From Sulfurisoma sediminicola (GTDB lineage: Bacteria > Pseudomonadota > Gammaproteobacteria > Burkholderiales > Rhodocyclaceae): 64,000 nt of DNA. Below, in pieces: positions 36,934 through 46,175 of the stretch. Under the pieces are notes generated by a model. That model saw nothing but the letters and a program-made list of their open reading frames with translations, was not told the origin of the DNA and made no database searches. The position numbers and the translations under genes are program-made. Within the stretch, counting starts at the first letter, position 1. Every line of letters begins with the position of its first letter. The stretch lies in the NCBI RefSeq assembly GCF_003865015.1, contig NZ_BHVV01000008.1, positions 186,001 through 250,000 on the forward strand, written 5' to 3'.

Positions 36934-37872
36934 ATGCCGACACCCGAAGTCTCCATCGTCATCCCGGTCTACAACGAAGAGGACGGCCTGCCGTCGCTGT
37001 TCGCGCGGCTCTATCCGGCGCTCGACGCGCTCGGCCGCGGCTACGAGGTCGTGTTCGTGAACGACGGCAGCCGCGACCGCTCCGCCGCCATGCTGCGCGA
37101 GCAGTACCAGGCGCGCCCCGACGTCACCCGCGTCATCCTCTTCAACGGCAACTTCGGCCAGCACCGCGCCATCATGGCCGCCTTCGAGCACTGTCGCGGC
37201 GACAAGATCGTCACCCTCGACGCCGACCTGCAGAACCCGCCCGAGGAGATCGCCAAGCTGCTGGCCAAGATGGACGAGGGCTACGACTACGTCGGCTCGA
37301 TCCGCAAGCAGCGCAACGACAGCCTCTGGCGCCACTGGGCTTCCCGCGCCATGAACCGGCTGCGCGAACGCATCACCCGCATCAAGATGACCGACCAGGG
37401 CTGCATGCTGCGCGCCTACAGCAAGGGCATCGTCGCCGCCATCAACGAGTGCCGCGAAGTCAACACCTTCCTGCCGGCGCTGGGCTACACCTTCGCCCGC
37501 AACCCGACCGAGGTCGTGGTCGAGCACGACGAGCGCGAGGCCGGCGAGTCGAAGTATTCGCTCTACAGCCTGATCCGCCTCAACTTCGACCTGATGACCG
37601 GTTTCTCGGTGGTGCCGCTGCAGATGGTGTCGATGGCCGGCATCGTGCTCTCGATCCTCTCGGCGATTTTCGTCGTCTTCCTCGCCGTGCGCCGCCTGGT
37701 GCTCGGCCCCGAGGCGGAAGGCCTGTTCACCCTGTTCGGCATCGCGTTCTTCCTCATCGGCATCCTGCTCTTCGCCGTCGGCCTGCTCGGCGAATACGTC
37801 GGCCGCGTCTATCAGGAAGTGCGCCGCCGGCCGCGCTACATCATCGACGCCGTGCTGGAGAAGAAGGAATGA
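36934..37872 (+). CDS. arnC: undecaprenyl-phosphate 4-deoxy-4-formamido-L-arabinose transferase (ArnC)
   Basis: 312 aa GT2 enzyme. VSIVIPVYNEEDGLPSLF at the N terminus, nucleotide-binding VFVNDGSRDRS, the DxD-type TLDADLQNPPEE and QHRAIMAAFEHCRGD match ArnC, and two C-terminal TM helices (about 230-290) anchor it. It puts formylated Ara4N on undecaprenyl phosphate. Its last codon overlaps the formyltransferase start (ATGA). Confidence 0.92.
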   Translation: MPTPEVSIVIPVYNEEDGLPSLFARLYPALDALGRGYEVVFVNDGSRDRSAAMLREQYQARPDVTRVILFNGNFGQHRAIMAAFEHCRGDKIVTLDADLQNPPEEIAKLLAKMDEGYDYVGSIRKQRNDSLWRHWASRAMNRLRERITRIKMTDQGCMLRAYSKGIVAAINECREVNTFLPALGYTFARNPTEVVVEHDEREAGESKYSLYSLIRLNFDLMTGFSVVPLQMVSMAGIVLSILSAIFVVFLAVRRLVLGPEAEGLFTLFGIAFFLIGILLFAVGLLGEYVGRVYQEVRRRPRYIIDAVLEKKE

Positions 37873-38791
37873 CGAAGGCCATCGTCTTCGCCTACCACAG
37901 CGTCGGCGTGCGCTGCCTCAAGGCACTGCTGGCCGGCGGCGTCGATGTCGCCCTGGTGGTGACCCATCAGGACAGCCCGACCGAAACGATATGGTTCGAC
38001 AGCGTCGCCGCGACCGCCGCGCGCTACGGCATCCCGACGGTCACCCCGCTCGACCCCAACGCACCCGAAACGCTCATGCGGATCGCGGCAGTGGCCCCCG
38101 AATTCATTTTCTCCTTCTACTACCGGCAGATGCTGAAGCCCTCGCTGCTGCAGCTCGCCAAGCGCGGCGCCTACAACATGCACGGCTCGCTGCTGCCCAA
38201 GTACCGCGGCCGCGTGCCGATCAACTGGGCGGTGCTGCACGGCGAGACCGAGACCGGCGCGACCCTGCACCGCATGGTCGCGAAGCCCGACGCCGGCGAC
38301 ATCGTGGCGCAGCAGGCCGTGCCCATCCTGCCCGACGACACCGCCGGCGAAGTCTTCGCCAAGGTCGCCGTCGCCGCCGAGATGGCGCTGGTCGGCGCGT
38401 TGCCCGCGCTGCTGGCGGGCACCGCCGAGCACCGGCCGCAGGATCTCGCGCAGGGCAGCTACTTCGGCGGACGCAAGCCCGAGGACGGCCAGATTGACTG
38501 GGCGCAGTCCTCGATCGCCATCCACAACCTGATCCGCGCCGTCGCCCCCCCTATCCCGGGGCGTTCTTCGACATCGAGGGCCATCGCGTCGTCGTCGGCA
38601 CCTCGCTGCGGCGGCCGGCGCTGCGCCCGCGCGGCGCCTCGCCCAAGCTCTACATCGAGGACGATCGCGTTCTCGCCGACTGCAGCGATGGCTGCGTACT
38701 GCAGCTGTTCGACGCGGTCGTCGACGGCAAGCCCGTCCTCGACACCCAGTTCGGCGCACGTCTGCGCCACCACTCCCTTCTCCTGACTTGA
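37869..38791 (+). pseudogene. arnA: ArnA-type formyltransferase with frameshift in a C7 run
   Basis: The N-terminal domain is intact: Asn103, His105 (NMHGSLLPKYRGR) and Asp141 (KPDAGD) match the catalytic triad of the ArnA formyltransferase. At 38545-38551 a run of seven C shifts the frame. One more C would read AVAPPYPGAFFDIEGHR and continue through CSDGCVLQLFDAVV to a TGA at 38789-38791, giving 307 aa. As written, translation instead runs to a stop at 38784-38786 with a scrambled tail of about 80 residues. Cause may be sequencing error, mutation or slippage. It formylates UDP-L-Ara4N and is separate from the dehydrogenase half, unlike fused E. coli ArnA. Confidence 0.85.
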
Positions 38792-38802
38792 GCCCGACCA
38801 CC

Positions 38803-39846
38803 ATGAAAAAAGTCCTCATCCTCGGCGTCAACGGCTTCATCGGCCACCACCTGTCGCAGCGCATCCTCGACACCACCGACTGGGAGGTGTACGGCATGGA
38901 CATGAACTCCGAGCGCGTCACCGACCTGATGGCCAACCCGCGCTTCCATTTCTTCGAAGGCGACATCATGGTCAACAAGGAATGGATCGAATACCACGTC
39001 AAGAAGTGCGACGTGATCCTGCCGCTGGTCGCCATCGCCACCCCGGCCACCTACGTCAAGGAGCCGCTGCGCGTCTTCGAGCTCGACTTCGAGGCCAACC
39101 TGCCGATCATCCGCCAGGCGGTGAAATACAAGAAGCGCGTGATCTTCCCCTCGACCTCCGAGGTCTACGGCATGTGCCGCGACCCCGAGTTCGACCCGGA
39201 GAATTCCGAGCTGATCCTCGGCCCCATCAACAAGCCGCGCTGGATCTACTCCTGCGCCAAGCAGATGATGGACCGCGTCATCCACGCCTACGGCCAGCAG
39301 GAAGGCCTGCAGTACACGCTGTTCCGCCCCTTCAACTGGATCGGCCCCGGCCTCGACTCCATCCATACGCCGAAGGAAGGCAGCTCGCGCGTGATCACCC
39401 AGTTCCTCGGCCACATCGTGCGCGGCGAGCCGATCAAGCTGGTCGACGGCGGCGCCCAGAAGCGCTCCTTCACCTATGTCTCCGACGGCATCGACGCCCT
39501 GATGAAAATCATCGACAACAAGGACGGCATCGCCAACGGCAAGATCTACAACATCGGCAACCCGAAGAACAACTACTCGATCCGCGATCTGGCGGCGCTG
39601 ATGCTCGACCTGGCCAAGCAGTATCCGGAATACGCCGAGAGCGTCGCCAAGGTGAAGGTGCTGGAAACCACCTCGGGCGAGTACTACGGCAAGGGCTACC
39701 AGGACACGCAGCATCGCGTGCCGAAGATCGACAACACCATGGCCGACCTCGACTGGGCGCCCAAGGTCACGTTCGAGGACGCCCTGCGCGGTATTTTCGA
39801 GGCCTATCGCGGAGACGTCGCCGAAGCGCGCAAGCTGATGGACTGA
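38803..39846 (+). CDS. UDP-glucuronate decarboxylase (ArnA dehydrogenase-domain homologue)
   Basis: 347 aa SDR-type protein equal to the C-terminal half of E. coli ArnA. NAD motif ILGVNGFIGHHLSQRIL, ATPATYVKEPLRVFELDFEA, PSTSEVYGMCRD and the active-site Tyr-Lys in YSCAKQMMDRVIHAYG are visible, and FRPFNWIGPGLDSI is diagnostic. It oxidises and decarboxylates UDP-glucuronic acid to UDP-4-keto-arabinose. It starts 11 nt after the true formyltransferase stop, so the two halves of ArnA are adjacent but separate genes. Confidence 0.92.
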   Translation: MKKVLILGVNGFIGHHLSQRILDTTDWEVYGMDMNSERVTDLMANPRFHFFEGDIMVNKEWIEYHVKKCDVILPLVAIATPATYVKEPLRVFELDFEANLPIIRQAVKYKKRVIFPSTSEVYGMCRDPEFDPENSELILGPINKPRWIYSCAKQMMDRVIHAYGQQEGLQYTLFRPFNWIGPGLDSIHTPKEGSSRVITQFLGHIVRGEPIKLVDGGAQKRSFTYVSDGIDALMKIIDNKDGIANGKIYNIGNPKNNYSIRDLAALMLDLAKQYPEYAESVAKVKVLETTSGEYYGKGYQDTQHRVPKIDNTMADLDWAPKVTFEDALRGIFEAYRGDVAEARKLMD

Positions 39847-39856
39847 TGCAATTCAT

Positions 39857-39996
39857 GGCCCCCCACGCTCACATTGTTCGGCAAAGCCGAATCCCGCTTC
39901 GCGGGACCAGCCTGCGGCTGTCCTGCGGCCTGCGGCCTTGTCGTTCGCTGCCCCCCACGGGGGGGCGCATGCCCTCTTGGGGCGGCCCGGCGAGGG
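39857..39996 (+). repeat. GC-rich intergenic repeat, copy 3 (upstream of arnD)
   Basis: Same ends as copy 1 (GGCCCCCCACGCTCACA and TTGGGGCGGCCCGGCGAGGG) with an expanded centre containing AATCCCGCTTCGCGGGA and CTGCGGCCTGCGGCC. The terminal GAGGG lies just before the arnD ATG at 39998. Confidence 0.85.
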
Positions 39997-39997
39997 C

Positions 39998-40909
39998 ATG
40001 AAGCTCGCCCTCAAGGTAGACGTCGACACCTACCGCGGCACGCTCGAGGGCGTGCCGCGTCTCGTGGACGTCCTGCGGCGCAACCGCGCCGGCGCCACCT
40101 TCCTCTTCTCGCTCGGCCCCGACCACACCGGCCGCGCCATCAAGCGCGCCTTCCGGCCCGGCTTCATGAAGAAGGTGTCGCGCACCTCGGTCGTCGCCCA
40201 CTACGGCCTCAAGACCCTGATGTACGGCACGCTGCTGCCGGGCCCCGACATCGGCAAACGCTGCGCCGACATGCTGCGCGGCGTCCATGACGACGGCTTC
40301 GAGACCGGCATCCACTGCTGGGACCACGTCAAGTGGCAGGACAACGTCGAACACGCCGACGCCGCCTGGACCGGAGAGCAGATGCAGCTCGCCGCCGATC
40401 GTTACGCCGAAGTCTTCGGCACACCGGCGAAAGTGCACGGCGCCGCCGGCTGGCAGATGAACGCGCAGGCCATGCGCCTGACCCAGCGCCTCGGCTTCAG
40501 CCACGCCTCCGACACCCGCGGCACGCACCCCTTCATGCCGGTGCAGAACGGCGAGATCGTGCTCTGCCCGCAGCTGCCGACCACCCTGCCGACGCTGGAC
40601 GAACTGATCGGCATCGACGGCACCACGGAAGACAACGTCCACGAGAAGCTGCTGGCACTGACCGCGAGGCCGCCCGCCCACGGCAGCCACGTCTACACCC
40701 TCCATGCCGAACTCGAAGGCATGAAGCTCCTGCCCGTGTTCGAGCGCCTGCTCACGGCCTGGCGCGAACAGGGCTACGAACTGGTCGCCCTGCGCGACCT
40801 CGCCGCCACGCTCGATTTGCCCTCCCTGCCGCGCCACGAGGTGCTGCGCGGCGAGATTCCCGGCCGCTCGGGCACGCTGATGCTGCAGGGGCCGGAATTC
40901 CTCGCGTGA
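39998..40909 (+). CDS. arnD: 4-deoxy-4-formamido-L-arabinose-phospho-undecaprenol deformylase (ArnD)
   Basis: 303 aa, NodB-type polysaccharide deacetylase. N-terminal LALKVDVDTYRGTLEGVPRL carries the metal-binding Asp; HCWDHVKWQDNVEH has the His-x3-His-type ligands; VHGAAGWQMNAQAM and SHASDTRGTHPFMPV match ArnD. It removes the formyl group from the undecaprenyl-linked sugar at the inner membrane. The start ATG directly follows the repeat end. Confidence 0.93.
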   Translation: MKLALKVDVDTYRGTLEGVPRLVDVLRRNRAGATFLFSLGPDHTGRAIKRAFRPGFMKKVSRTSVVAHYGLKTLMYGTLLPGPDIGKRCADMLRGVHDDGFETGIHCWDHVKWQDNVEHADAAWTGEQMQLAADRYAEVFGTPAKVHGAAGWQMNAQAMRLTQRLGFSHASDTRGTHPFMPVQNGEIVLCPQLPTTLPTLDELIGIDGTTEDNVHEKLLALTARPPAHGSHVYTLHAELEGMKLLPVFERLLTAWREQGYELVALRDLAATLDLPSLPRHEVLRGEIPGRSGTLMLQGPEFLA

Positions 40910-40916
40910 CAATATT

Positions 40917-40988
40917 GGCCCCCCACGCTCGCAAAGGCGGCTCGCTGCCCCCCACAGGGGGGCGCGCCCTCACTTGGGGCGGCCCGGC
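40917..40988 (+). repeat. GC-rich intergenic repeat, copy 4 (upstream of second ArnT-like gene)
   Basis: Short copy: GGCCCCCCACGCTCGC, GCTCGCTGCCCCCCAC, AGGGGGGCGCGCC and TTGGGGCGGCCCGGC, ending at the GTG start at 40989. Unlike copies 1 and 2 it has no GGAGG before the start. Confidence 0.85.
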
Positions 40989-42611
40989 GTGAGGTCGGGC
41001 TTCGGCACCCTGCTCCTCCTTCTGCTCGCGGCAGGCGTTCTCGCCCTCGGCATCTGGGCGCCCACCGGGCTGACCGGCAAGGACGAGTACCTGCTCGGCC
41101 TGCGCATCCCGCTCGAAATGATGGAGCGCGATGCCTGGTGGATTCCCTTCATCGATGGCGAGCCGCGCCTGAAGAAGCCGCCCTTCATCTACTGGCTCGG
41201 CCGCGCCAGCTTCGAGACCTTCGGCCCCTCGCTCGCCGCCGGACGCGCCGTCACCGTCGCCTTCGCCCTGCTGCTGCTCGGCTGCGCCGCATGGCTCGGC
41301 CGCCGGCTCGCGACGAGCCACGCACCGCATTTCACCGGCGATGCCGAGGCACGCTGGGCCGGCCTGCTGACGGCAGGCGTGCTGCTCGGCACGAGCGGCA
41401 TCGCCTCCGAATCGCGCCGGCTGATGCTCGACATGCCGGTCGCCGCACTCGCCATCGCCGCCTTCTGTCTCTACTGGTCGTGGCTCGAGAAGCCGCGCTG
41501 GTCCGCCCTGCTCGGCGCCGCCGCGCTCCTCGCCGCGGCCCTGCTGACCAAGGGCCCCACCGCCGTCGTCATCTTCGGTGCCGCCCTGCTGGCGTTGCTG
41601 CTCGCCCGGCGCGAATTGTGGCAGCCGCTGCTGACGCGCCTGCCGCAGCAGTTCGCCTTCGCCGCCGTCGCGCTCGCCCTGCCGGTCGCCTGGACCCTCG
41701 ACGTGAAGAGCCGCCACGGCGCCCAGCTCGCCGCCGCCGCCGAACACGAGCTCGAGGCGCGCGGCCTCTGGAACATCTCGCCCAACGCCGCGATCGGCAT
41801 CGTCACCCTCGCCCTGCCGTGGAGCTTCGTCGCCCTGCACGCCTTGTGGTCGCACCGCCACGAAGCCCATGCCCGCTTCCTCGCCCTCTGGCTCGGCCTG
41901 TCGCTGCTGCCCTTCTTCTTCATCCACGTCTTCGACCGCTACCTGATCGCCTCGCTGCTGCCGCTCGCCCTCGCCTGCGCCCTGGCGCTGCAGGCCGGCA
42001 CCACACCGGCGTGGGCACGGCGGCTGGGCAGCCTGCCGCCTGCGCTCGTCGCCATCGCGCTCTGCCTGCTGCTCTGGCGCTGGGACAAGGGCGGCCTCTG
42101 GTGGCTGCTGGCGCCGGTCACCGCCTATTTCCTCTGGTGTTGGTGGCGCAGCAGAGCCCATGCCGGTGCGCTGATCATTTCGGCGGCACTGCTGTGGAGC
42201 GTCGGCTGGGGCCTCGCCTTTCCGGCCCTCGGCGTCAATGCCGTGCCGGCCCAGGTCATCGAACTCAGCCGCGGCCGCCCGGTCACGCTGTTCATGGGGC
42301 CGCAACCCGCGCTGCTGCCCGCCCTCTCCGGCCGCGCCCTGCACCAGGCCAGCCGGCTGACCGCCAATGACGTAGCGCCGGGCACGCTGATCGCCGTTCG
42401 CGACGAGGACACGGCTGCGCTCGGCGCCCAGACGCAGGCGCTCGGCGTGACGCCAGTGCCGCTGTTCCGCTACACGGCGCTGACCTCCGCCGGCTCGGGC
42501 ATCCGCTTCGCCCGCCAGGGCGCCACCGCCGAGGACTGGAAGGCGGCCTGGGCCACGCGCTCGCCGGCGCCGCTCGAATCGACAGTCCACATCCTCGAGG
42601 TGAAGCGTTGA
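40989..42611 (+). CDS. second ArnT-like GT-C glycosyltransferase
   Basis: 540 aa from GTG at 40989 (upstream codons are repeat). The first periplasmic loop TGKDEYLLGLRIPLEMMERD and FIDGEPRLKKPPFIYWLG parallel the ArnT loop DEGRYGEIPREM with the acidic residue kept. About 11-12 TM helices and a periplasmic tail of about 100 residues follow. It is much diverged from the first arnT, so probably another sugar or another acceptor. Its stop overlaps the next start (TTGA), opening a coupled four-gene module. Confidence 0.84.
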   Translation: MRSGFGTLLLLLLAAGVLALGIWAPTGLTGKDEYLLGLRIPLEMMERDAWWIPFIDGEPRLKKPPFIYWLGRASFETFGPSLAAGRAVTVAFALLLLGCAAWLGRRLATSHAPHFTGDAEARWAGLLTAGVLLGTSGIASESRRLMLDMPVAALAIAAFCLYWSWLEKPRWSALLGAAALLAAALLTKGPTAVVIFGAALLALLLARRELWQPLLTRLPQQFAFAAVALALPVAWTLDVKSRHGAQLAAAAEHELEARGLWNISPNAAIGIVTLALPWSFVALHALWSHRHEAHARFLALWLGLSLLPFFFIHVFDRYLIASLLPLALACALALQAGTTPAWARRLGSLPPALVAIALCLLLWRWDKGGLWWLLAPVTAYFLWCWWRSRAHAGALIISAALLWSVGWGLAFPALGVNAVPAQVIELSRGRPVTLFMGPQPALLPALSGRALHQASRLTANDVAPGTLIAVRDEDTAALGAQTQALGVTPVPLFRYTALTSAGSGIRFARQGATAEDWKAAWATRSPAPLESTVHILEVKR

Positions 42612-43720
42612 AGCAATGGCTGGCGCCGCTCGCCCTGGCCGTCGCACTCGCCGCGGCTTGGCCGCGCCTGCAGCCGCCGACCGCAGCGCGTTTCACCACG
42701 CCTGCCGCCGCGGCTCCGGCCGCCCAGGTCCCGTCGCCCGCGTTCTCCGAGCGACTCCTCGCCAACCCTCAACCCAGCGCCCATGCCGCGACGCTTGCCG
42801 AACTGCCCGACGGCCGCATCGCCGCCGCGTGGTTCGCCGGCAGCGCGGAGGGTGCGCGCGACGTCGCGATTTTCCTGGCCACGTTCGACGGCCGGCAATG
42901 GAGCGAGACGCGCCCCATCGTCACGCGCGCGCAGGCGCAGCGCGACACCGCGCGGCTGGTGCGCAAGCTCGGCAACCCGGTGCTGGCAAGCGATGACCGG
43001 GGGCGCTTGCATCTGTGGTTCGTCAGCGTCGGCTATGGCGGCTGGGCCGGCAGCGCGATCAACCACGTCGCCTCCACCGACGGCGGCAGAAACTGGAGCG
43101 AGGCCTCCCGCCTGATCACTTCGCCATTCTGGAATCTTTCCACCTTGGTACGAACGCCGCCAATGCCGCTGGCCGACGGCGGCTGGGGGCTGCCGGCCTA
43201 CCATGAGTTCGCCGCCAAGCGCGCCGAGTGGCTCCGTCTCGATGCCCAGGGCCGCGTGCTCGACAAGGCGCGCCTGCCCGGCGCCGCGCGCACCCTGCAA
43301 CCGGCCGTGGCCGCGCTCGATGGCGGCCGTGCCGTGGCCATGATGCGCGACGCCGGCCCCGCCAACCGCATCCCGCTGGCCACGACCCAGGACGCCGGCG
43401 CGACCTGGCAGGCGGCCCGCGCCACCGCGCTGGCCAACCCCAATGCCTCGGTCGCTCTGCTGCATCTCGCCGACGGTCGCCTGCTGCTCGCCTGGAACCC
43501 GCAGACGGCGAACCGCGACAAACTCGCCTTGTCCCTCTCGCGCGACGCAGGCGCGACGTGGTCGGCACCAAAGATCGTGGAGGACAGCCCCGGCGGCGAA
43601 TTCTCCTATCCCGCCCTGCTGCAGGGGCGCGACGGCACCATCCATCTCGCCTACACCTGGCAGCGCAAGACCATCAAGCACCTGGCGTTCTCGCCGGCGT
43701 GGCTCGAGGCCGGCCCGTGA
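42608..43720 (+). CDS. sialidase-like BNR/Asp-box protein, exported
   Basis: 370 aa from TTG overlapping the previous stop. Signal-like N terminus LAPLALAVALAAAWP, then a low-complexity Ala/Pro linker to about residue 45. Three Asp-boxes (STDGGRNW, TQDAGATW, SRDAGATW) mark a beta-propeller of the sialidase/neuraminidase superfamily, and AELPDGRIAAAWFAGSAEGA resembles the first blade of exo-sialidase-like proteins. It may bind or trim a surface glycan made or moved by its neighbours. Catalytic residues were not identified. Confidence 0.8.
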   Translation: MKQWLAPLALAVALAAAWPRLQPPTAARFTTPAAAAPAAQVPSPAFSERLLANPQPSAHAATLAELPDGRIAAAWFAGSAEGARDVAIFLATFDGRQWSETRPIVTRAQAQRDTARLVRKLGNPVLASDDRGRLHLWFVSVGYGGWAGSAINHVASTDGGRNWSEASRLITSPFWNLSTLVRTPPMPLADGGWGLPAYHEFAAKRAEWLRLDAQGRVLDKARLPGAARTLQPAVAALDGGRAVAMMRDAGPANRIPLATTQDAGATWQAARATALANPNASVALLHLADGRLLLAWNPQTANRDKLALSLSRDAGATWSAPKIVEDSPGGEFSYPALLQGRDGTIHLAYTWQRKTIKHLAFSPAWLEAGP

Positions 43721-44268
43721 CTGTGCAGGCTGCGTTCGGTCTCGCCGCCCAGGCGCTGCTGGTCGCCTGGATCTTCTGGACGCTTGCCGCGCGCGCGCCG
43801 TCGCACTTCCACCGGATCATTGCAGCTGGCGCAGCTGTCGCCGCATTCATCCCGATCGCCGACGGCGTCTCGGCCGCGATGGCGTCGCGCGCACTGTGGG
43901 GCGACCCCAGCGTCACCACCCTGCAACTGCTCGTCCTCGCGCTCGCCGGCCGCCCCGCGAACGTCGGCCGCGGCCCGGCGGCCGCGCTGGCCCTCTTCGG
44001 CCTCGTCTTCTATCCGCTGGCGCTGGGTCTCGGCGACTTCGATCCCTACCGTCTCGGCTACGCCGCCTGGCCGGTAGCCGCCGCGCTCGGCGCGGCGGCG
44101 CTGCTCGCCTGGCGCCGCGGCCAGCCGCTCTGGCTCTGGCTGCTCGCCGTCGATCTCGCCGCGTTCGCCGCAGGCCTGCCCGAGTCGGACAATCTCTGGG
44201 ACGCGCTGTTCGATCCGCTGCTGGTCGCGGCCGCCCTGATCGCCGCGGTCCGCGGCCCGCGCCGGTGA
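43717..44268 (+). CDS. small polytopic membrane protein of the ArnT-BNR-radical SAM module
   Basis: 183 aa from GTG (GTGA overlap with the BNR gene). Five or six hydrophobic segments, for example FGLAAQALLVAWIFWTLAA and AALALFGLVFYPLALGLG. No recognised family. The stop overlaps the radical SAM start by 4 nt, so all four genes are coupled. Role unknown; its position suggests a membrane partner. Confidence 0.75.
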   Translation: MTVQAAFGLAAQALLVAWIFWTLAARAPSHFHRIIAAGAAVAAFIPIADGVSAAMASRALWGDPSVTTLQLLVLALAGRPANVGRGPAAALALFGLVFYPLALGLGDFDPYRLGYAAWPVAAALGAAALLAWRRGQPLWLWLLAVDLAAFAAGLPESDNLWDALFDPLLVAAALIAAVRGPRR

Positions 44269-46166
44269 GCGATACGCAAGCCATGCGCGTGCTGTCCGTC
44301 ATCCCGCCGATGACCCAGCTCAACACGCCCTATCCGGCGACGGCCTACCTGACCGGCTTCCTGCGCTCGCGAGGCATCGCCGCGACACAGGAAGACCTCG
44401 CCCTCGCGCTCGTCCTGCGCCTGTTCTCGCCCGAGGGGCTGCGGCAGATGCGCGAGTGCATCGCGGCGTTGCCGAAGCAGAAGCGCACGCCCGTCGTGAA
44501 GGCGTTCGACCACCAGTTCGAGCGCTACCTCGCCACCATCGGCCCGGCCGTGGCCTTCCTGCAGGGACGCGACCCCACGCTCGCGCATCGCATCTGCGGC
44601 CGCAGCTTCCTGCCCGAGGGGCCGCGCTTCCAGTCGCTCGACGCCTACATCGATCCCGACGGCGGCGATCCGCTAGCCTGGGCCTTCGGCGCCCTCGGCG
44701 TGCAGGACCGCGCCCGCCACTTCGCCACCCTCTACCTCAACGACGTCGCCGACGTGCTGCGCGATGCCGTCGATCCGCGCTTCGAGTTCGTGCGCTACGC
44801 CGAGTCGCTGGCGCAGAGCCAGGCCACGTTCGAGCCGCTCACCGCGGCGCTGGCTGCGCCCGGGAACCTCGTCGACAGAACCCTGCGAGATCTGACGCTG
44901 GCGGCCATTGCGAAGCATGCGCCGCAGGTCGTCCTGGTGTCGGCGCCCTTCCCCGGCAACGTCTACGGCGCCTTCCGCATCGCCCAGGCGATCAAGGCGC
45001 ACGACCCGGCGGTCGTCACGGTGCTCGGCGGCGGCTTCGTCAACACCGAGCTGCGCGAGCTGTCCGAGCCGCGCGTGTTCGACCATTTCGACTATGTCTG
45101 CCTCGACGACGGCGAGCGTCCGATCCTGTCGCTGCTCGAACACCTGCGCGGCGAACGCCCGCGCGAGCAGCTGCAGCGAACCTTCGTGCGCGCGGCCGAG
45201 GGCGTGCGCTACTTCGACGCAGGCGAACCCGACATCCCCTTCGCCGAGGCCGGCACGCCGACGTGGGACGGCCTGCCGCTCGACCACTACCTGTCGATCC
45301 TCGACATGCTCAACCCCATGCACCGCCTGTGGTCCGACGGGCGCTGGAACAAGCTGACCGTCGCCCACGGCTGCTACTGGAAGAAGTGCAGCTTCTGCGA
45401 CGTCTCCCTCGACTACATCGCGCGCTACGAGGCGGCGGCCGCCGCCACGCTGGTCGATCGCATCGAGGCGGTGATCGCCGAGACCGGCCAGAGCGGCTTC
45501 CATTTCGTCGATGAGGCCGCGCCGCCCAAGGCGCTGGCGGCGCTGGCCGACGAATTGCAGAAGCGAAACCGCGCAATCTCCTGGTGGGGCAACATCCGCT
45601 TCGAGAAGTCCTTCACCCCCGAACTCTGCCGGCGGCTGGCCGACAGCGGCTGCATCGCCATCTCGGGCGGCCTCGAGGTCGCCTCCGACCGCCTGCTCGA
45701 CCTGATGCAGAAAGGCGTCTCGGTCGAACAGGTGGCACGGGTGACGCGCGCCTTCACCGACGCCGGCATCCTCGTCCACGCCTACCTGATGTACGGCTTC
45801 CCGACGCAGACCGTGCAGGACACGGTCGATGCGCTCGAATACGTGCGCCAGCTGTTCGAGGCCGGCTGCATCCAGTCCGGCTTCTTCCACCGCTTCACGT
45901 GCACGGTGCATTCCCCGGTCGGCCGGCACCCCGAGCGCTTCGGCGTCACCCTCAAGCCGCTGCCCAAAATCACCTTCGCGAAAAACGACGTCGGCTTCAT
46001 CGATCCAACCGGTGTCGATCACGCGGCCCTCGGCGTCGCGCTGAACAAGGCGCTCTACAACTACATGCACGGCATCGGCCTCGATGCCGACGTGCGCAGC
46101 TGGTTCGGCGCGAAAGTCCCCCGCACCCGCGTGCCGCGCCACTTCATCGAACGTGCCCTCGCCTGA
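44265..46166 (+). CDS. B12-binding-type radical SAM protein
   Basis: 633 aa from GTG, or ATG at 44283 (MRVLSVIPPMTQLNTPYP). An N-terminal region with a Rossmann-like B12-domain segment (about 215-310; VVTVLGGGFVNTELRELSEP then DYVCLDDGERPI) precedes the radical SAM barrel. The cluster motif is Cys370-x4-Cys375-x2-Cys378 (GCYWKKCSFCDV), a variant seen in B12-type radical SAM enzymes, followed by FVDEAAPP and SGGLEVASDRLLDLMQKGV. Family members methylate or rearrange unactivated carbons. The substrate is unknown; a lipid, glycan or small peptide are all possible. Confidence 0.88.
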   Translation: MSDTQAMRVLSVIPPMTQLNTPYPATAYLTGFLRSRGIAATQEDLALALVLRLFSPEGLRQMRECIAALPKQKRTPVVKAFDHQFERYLATIGPAVAFLQGRDPTLAHRICGRSFLPEGPRFQSLDAYIDPDGGDPLAWAFGALGVQDRARHFATLYLNDVADVLRDAVDPRFEFVRYAESLAQSQATFEPLTAALAAPGNLVDRTLRDLTLAAIAKHAPQVVLVSAPFPGNVYGAFRIAQAIKAHDPAVVTVLGGGFVNTELRELSEPRVFDHFDYVCLDDGERPILSLLEHLRGERPREQLQRTFVRAAEGVRYFDAGEPDIPFAEAGTPTWDGLPLDHYLSILDMLNPMHRLWSDGRWNKLTVAHGCYWKKCSFCDVSLDYIARYEAAAAATLVDRIEAVIAETGQSGFHFVDEAAPPKALAALADELQKRNRAISWWGNIRFEKSFTPELCRRLADSGCIAISGGLEVASDRLLDLMQKGVSVEQVARVTRAFTDAGILVHAYLMYGFPTQTVQDTVDALEYVRQLFEAGCIQSGFFHRFTCTVHSPVGRHPERFGVTLKPLPKITFAKNDVGFIDPTGVDHAALGVALNKALYNYMHGIGLDADVRSWFGAKVPRTRVPRHFIERALA

Positions 46167-46175
46167 CGACCCGCC

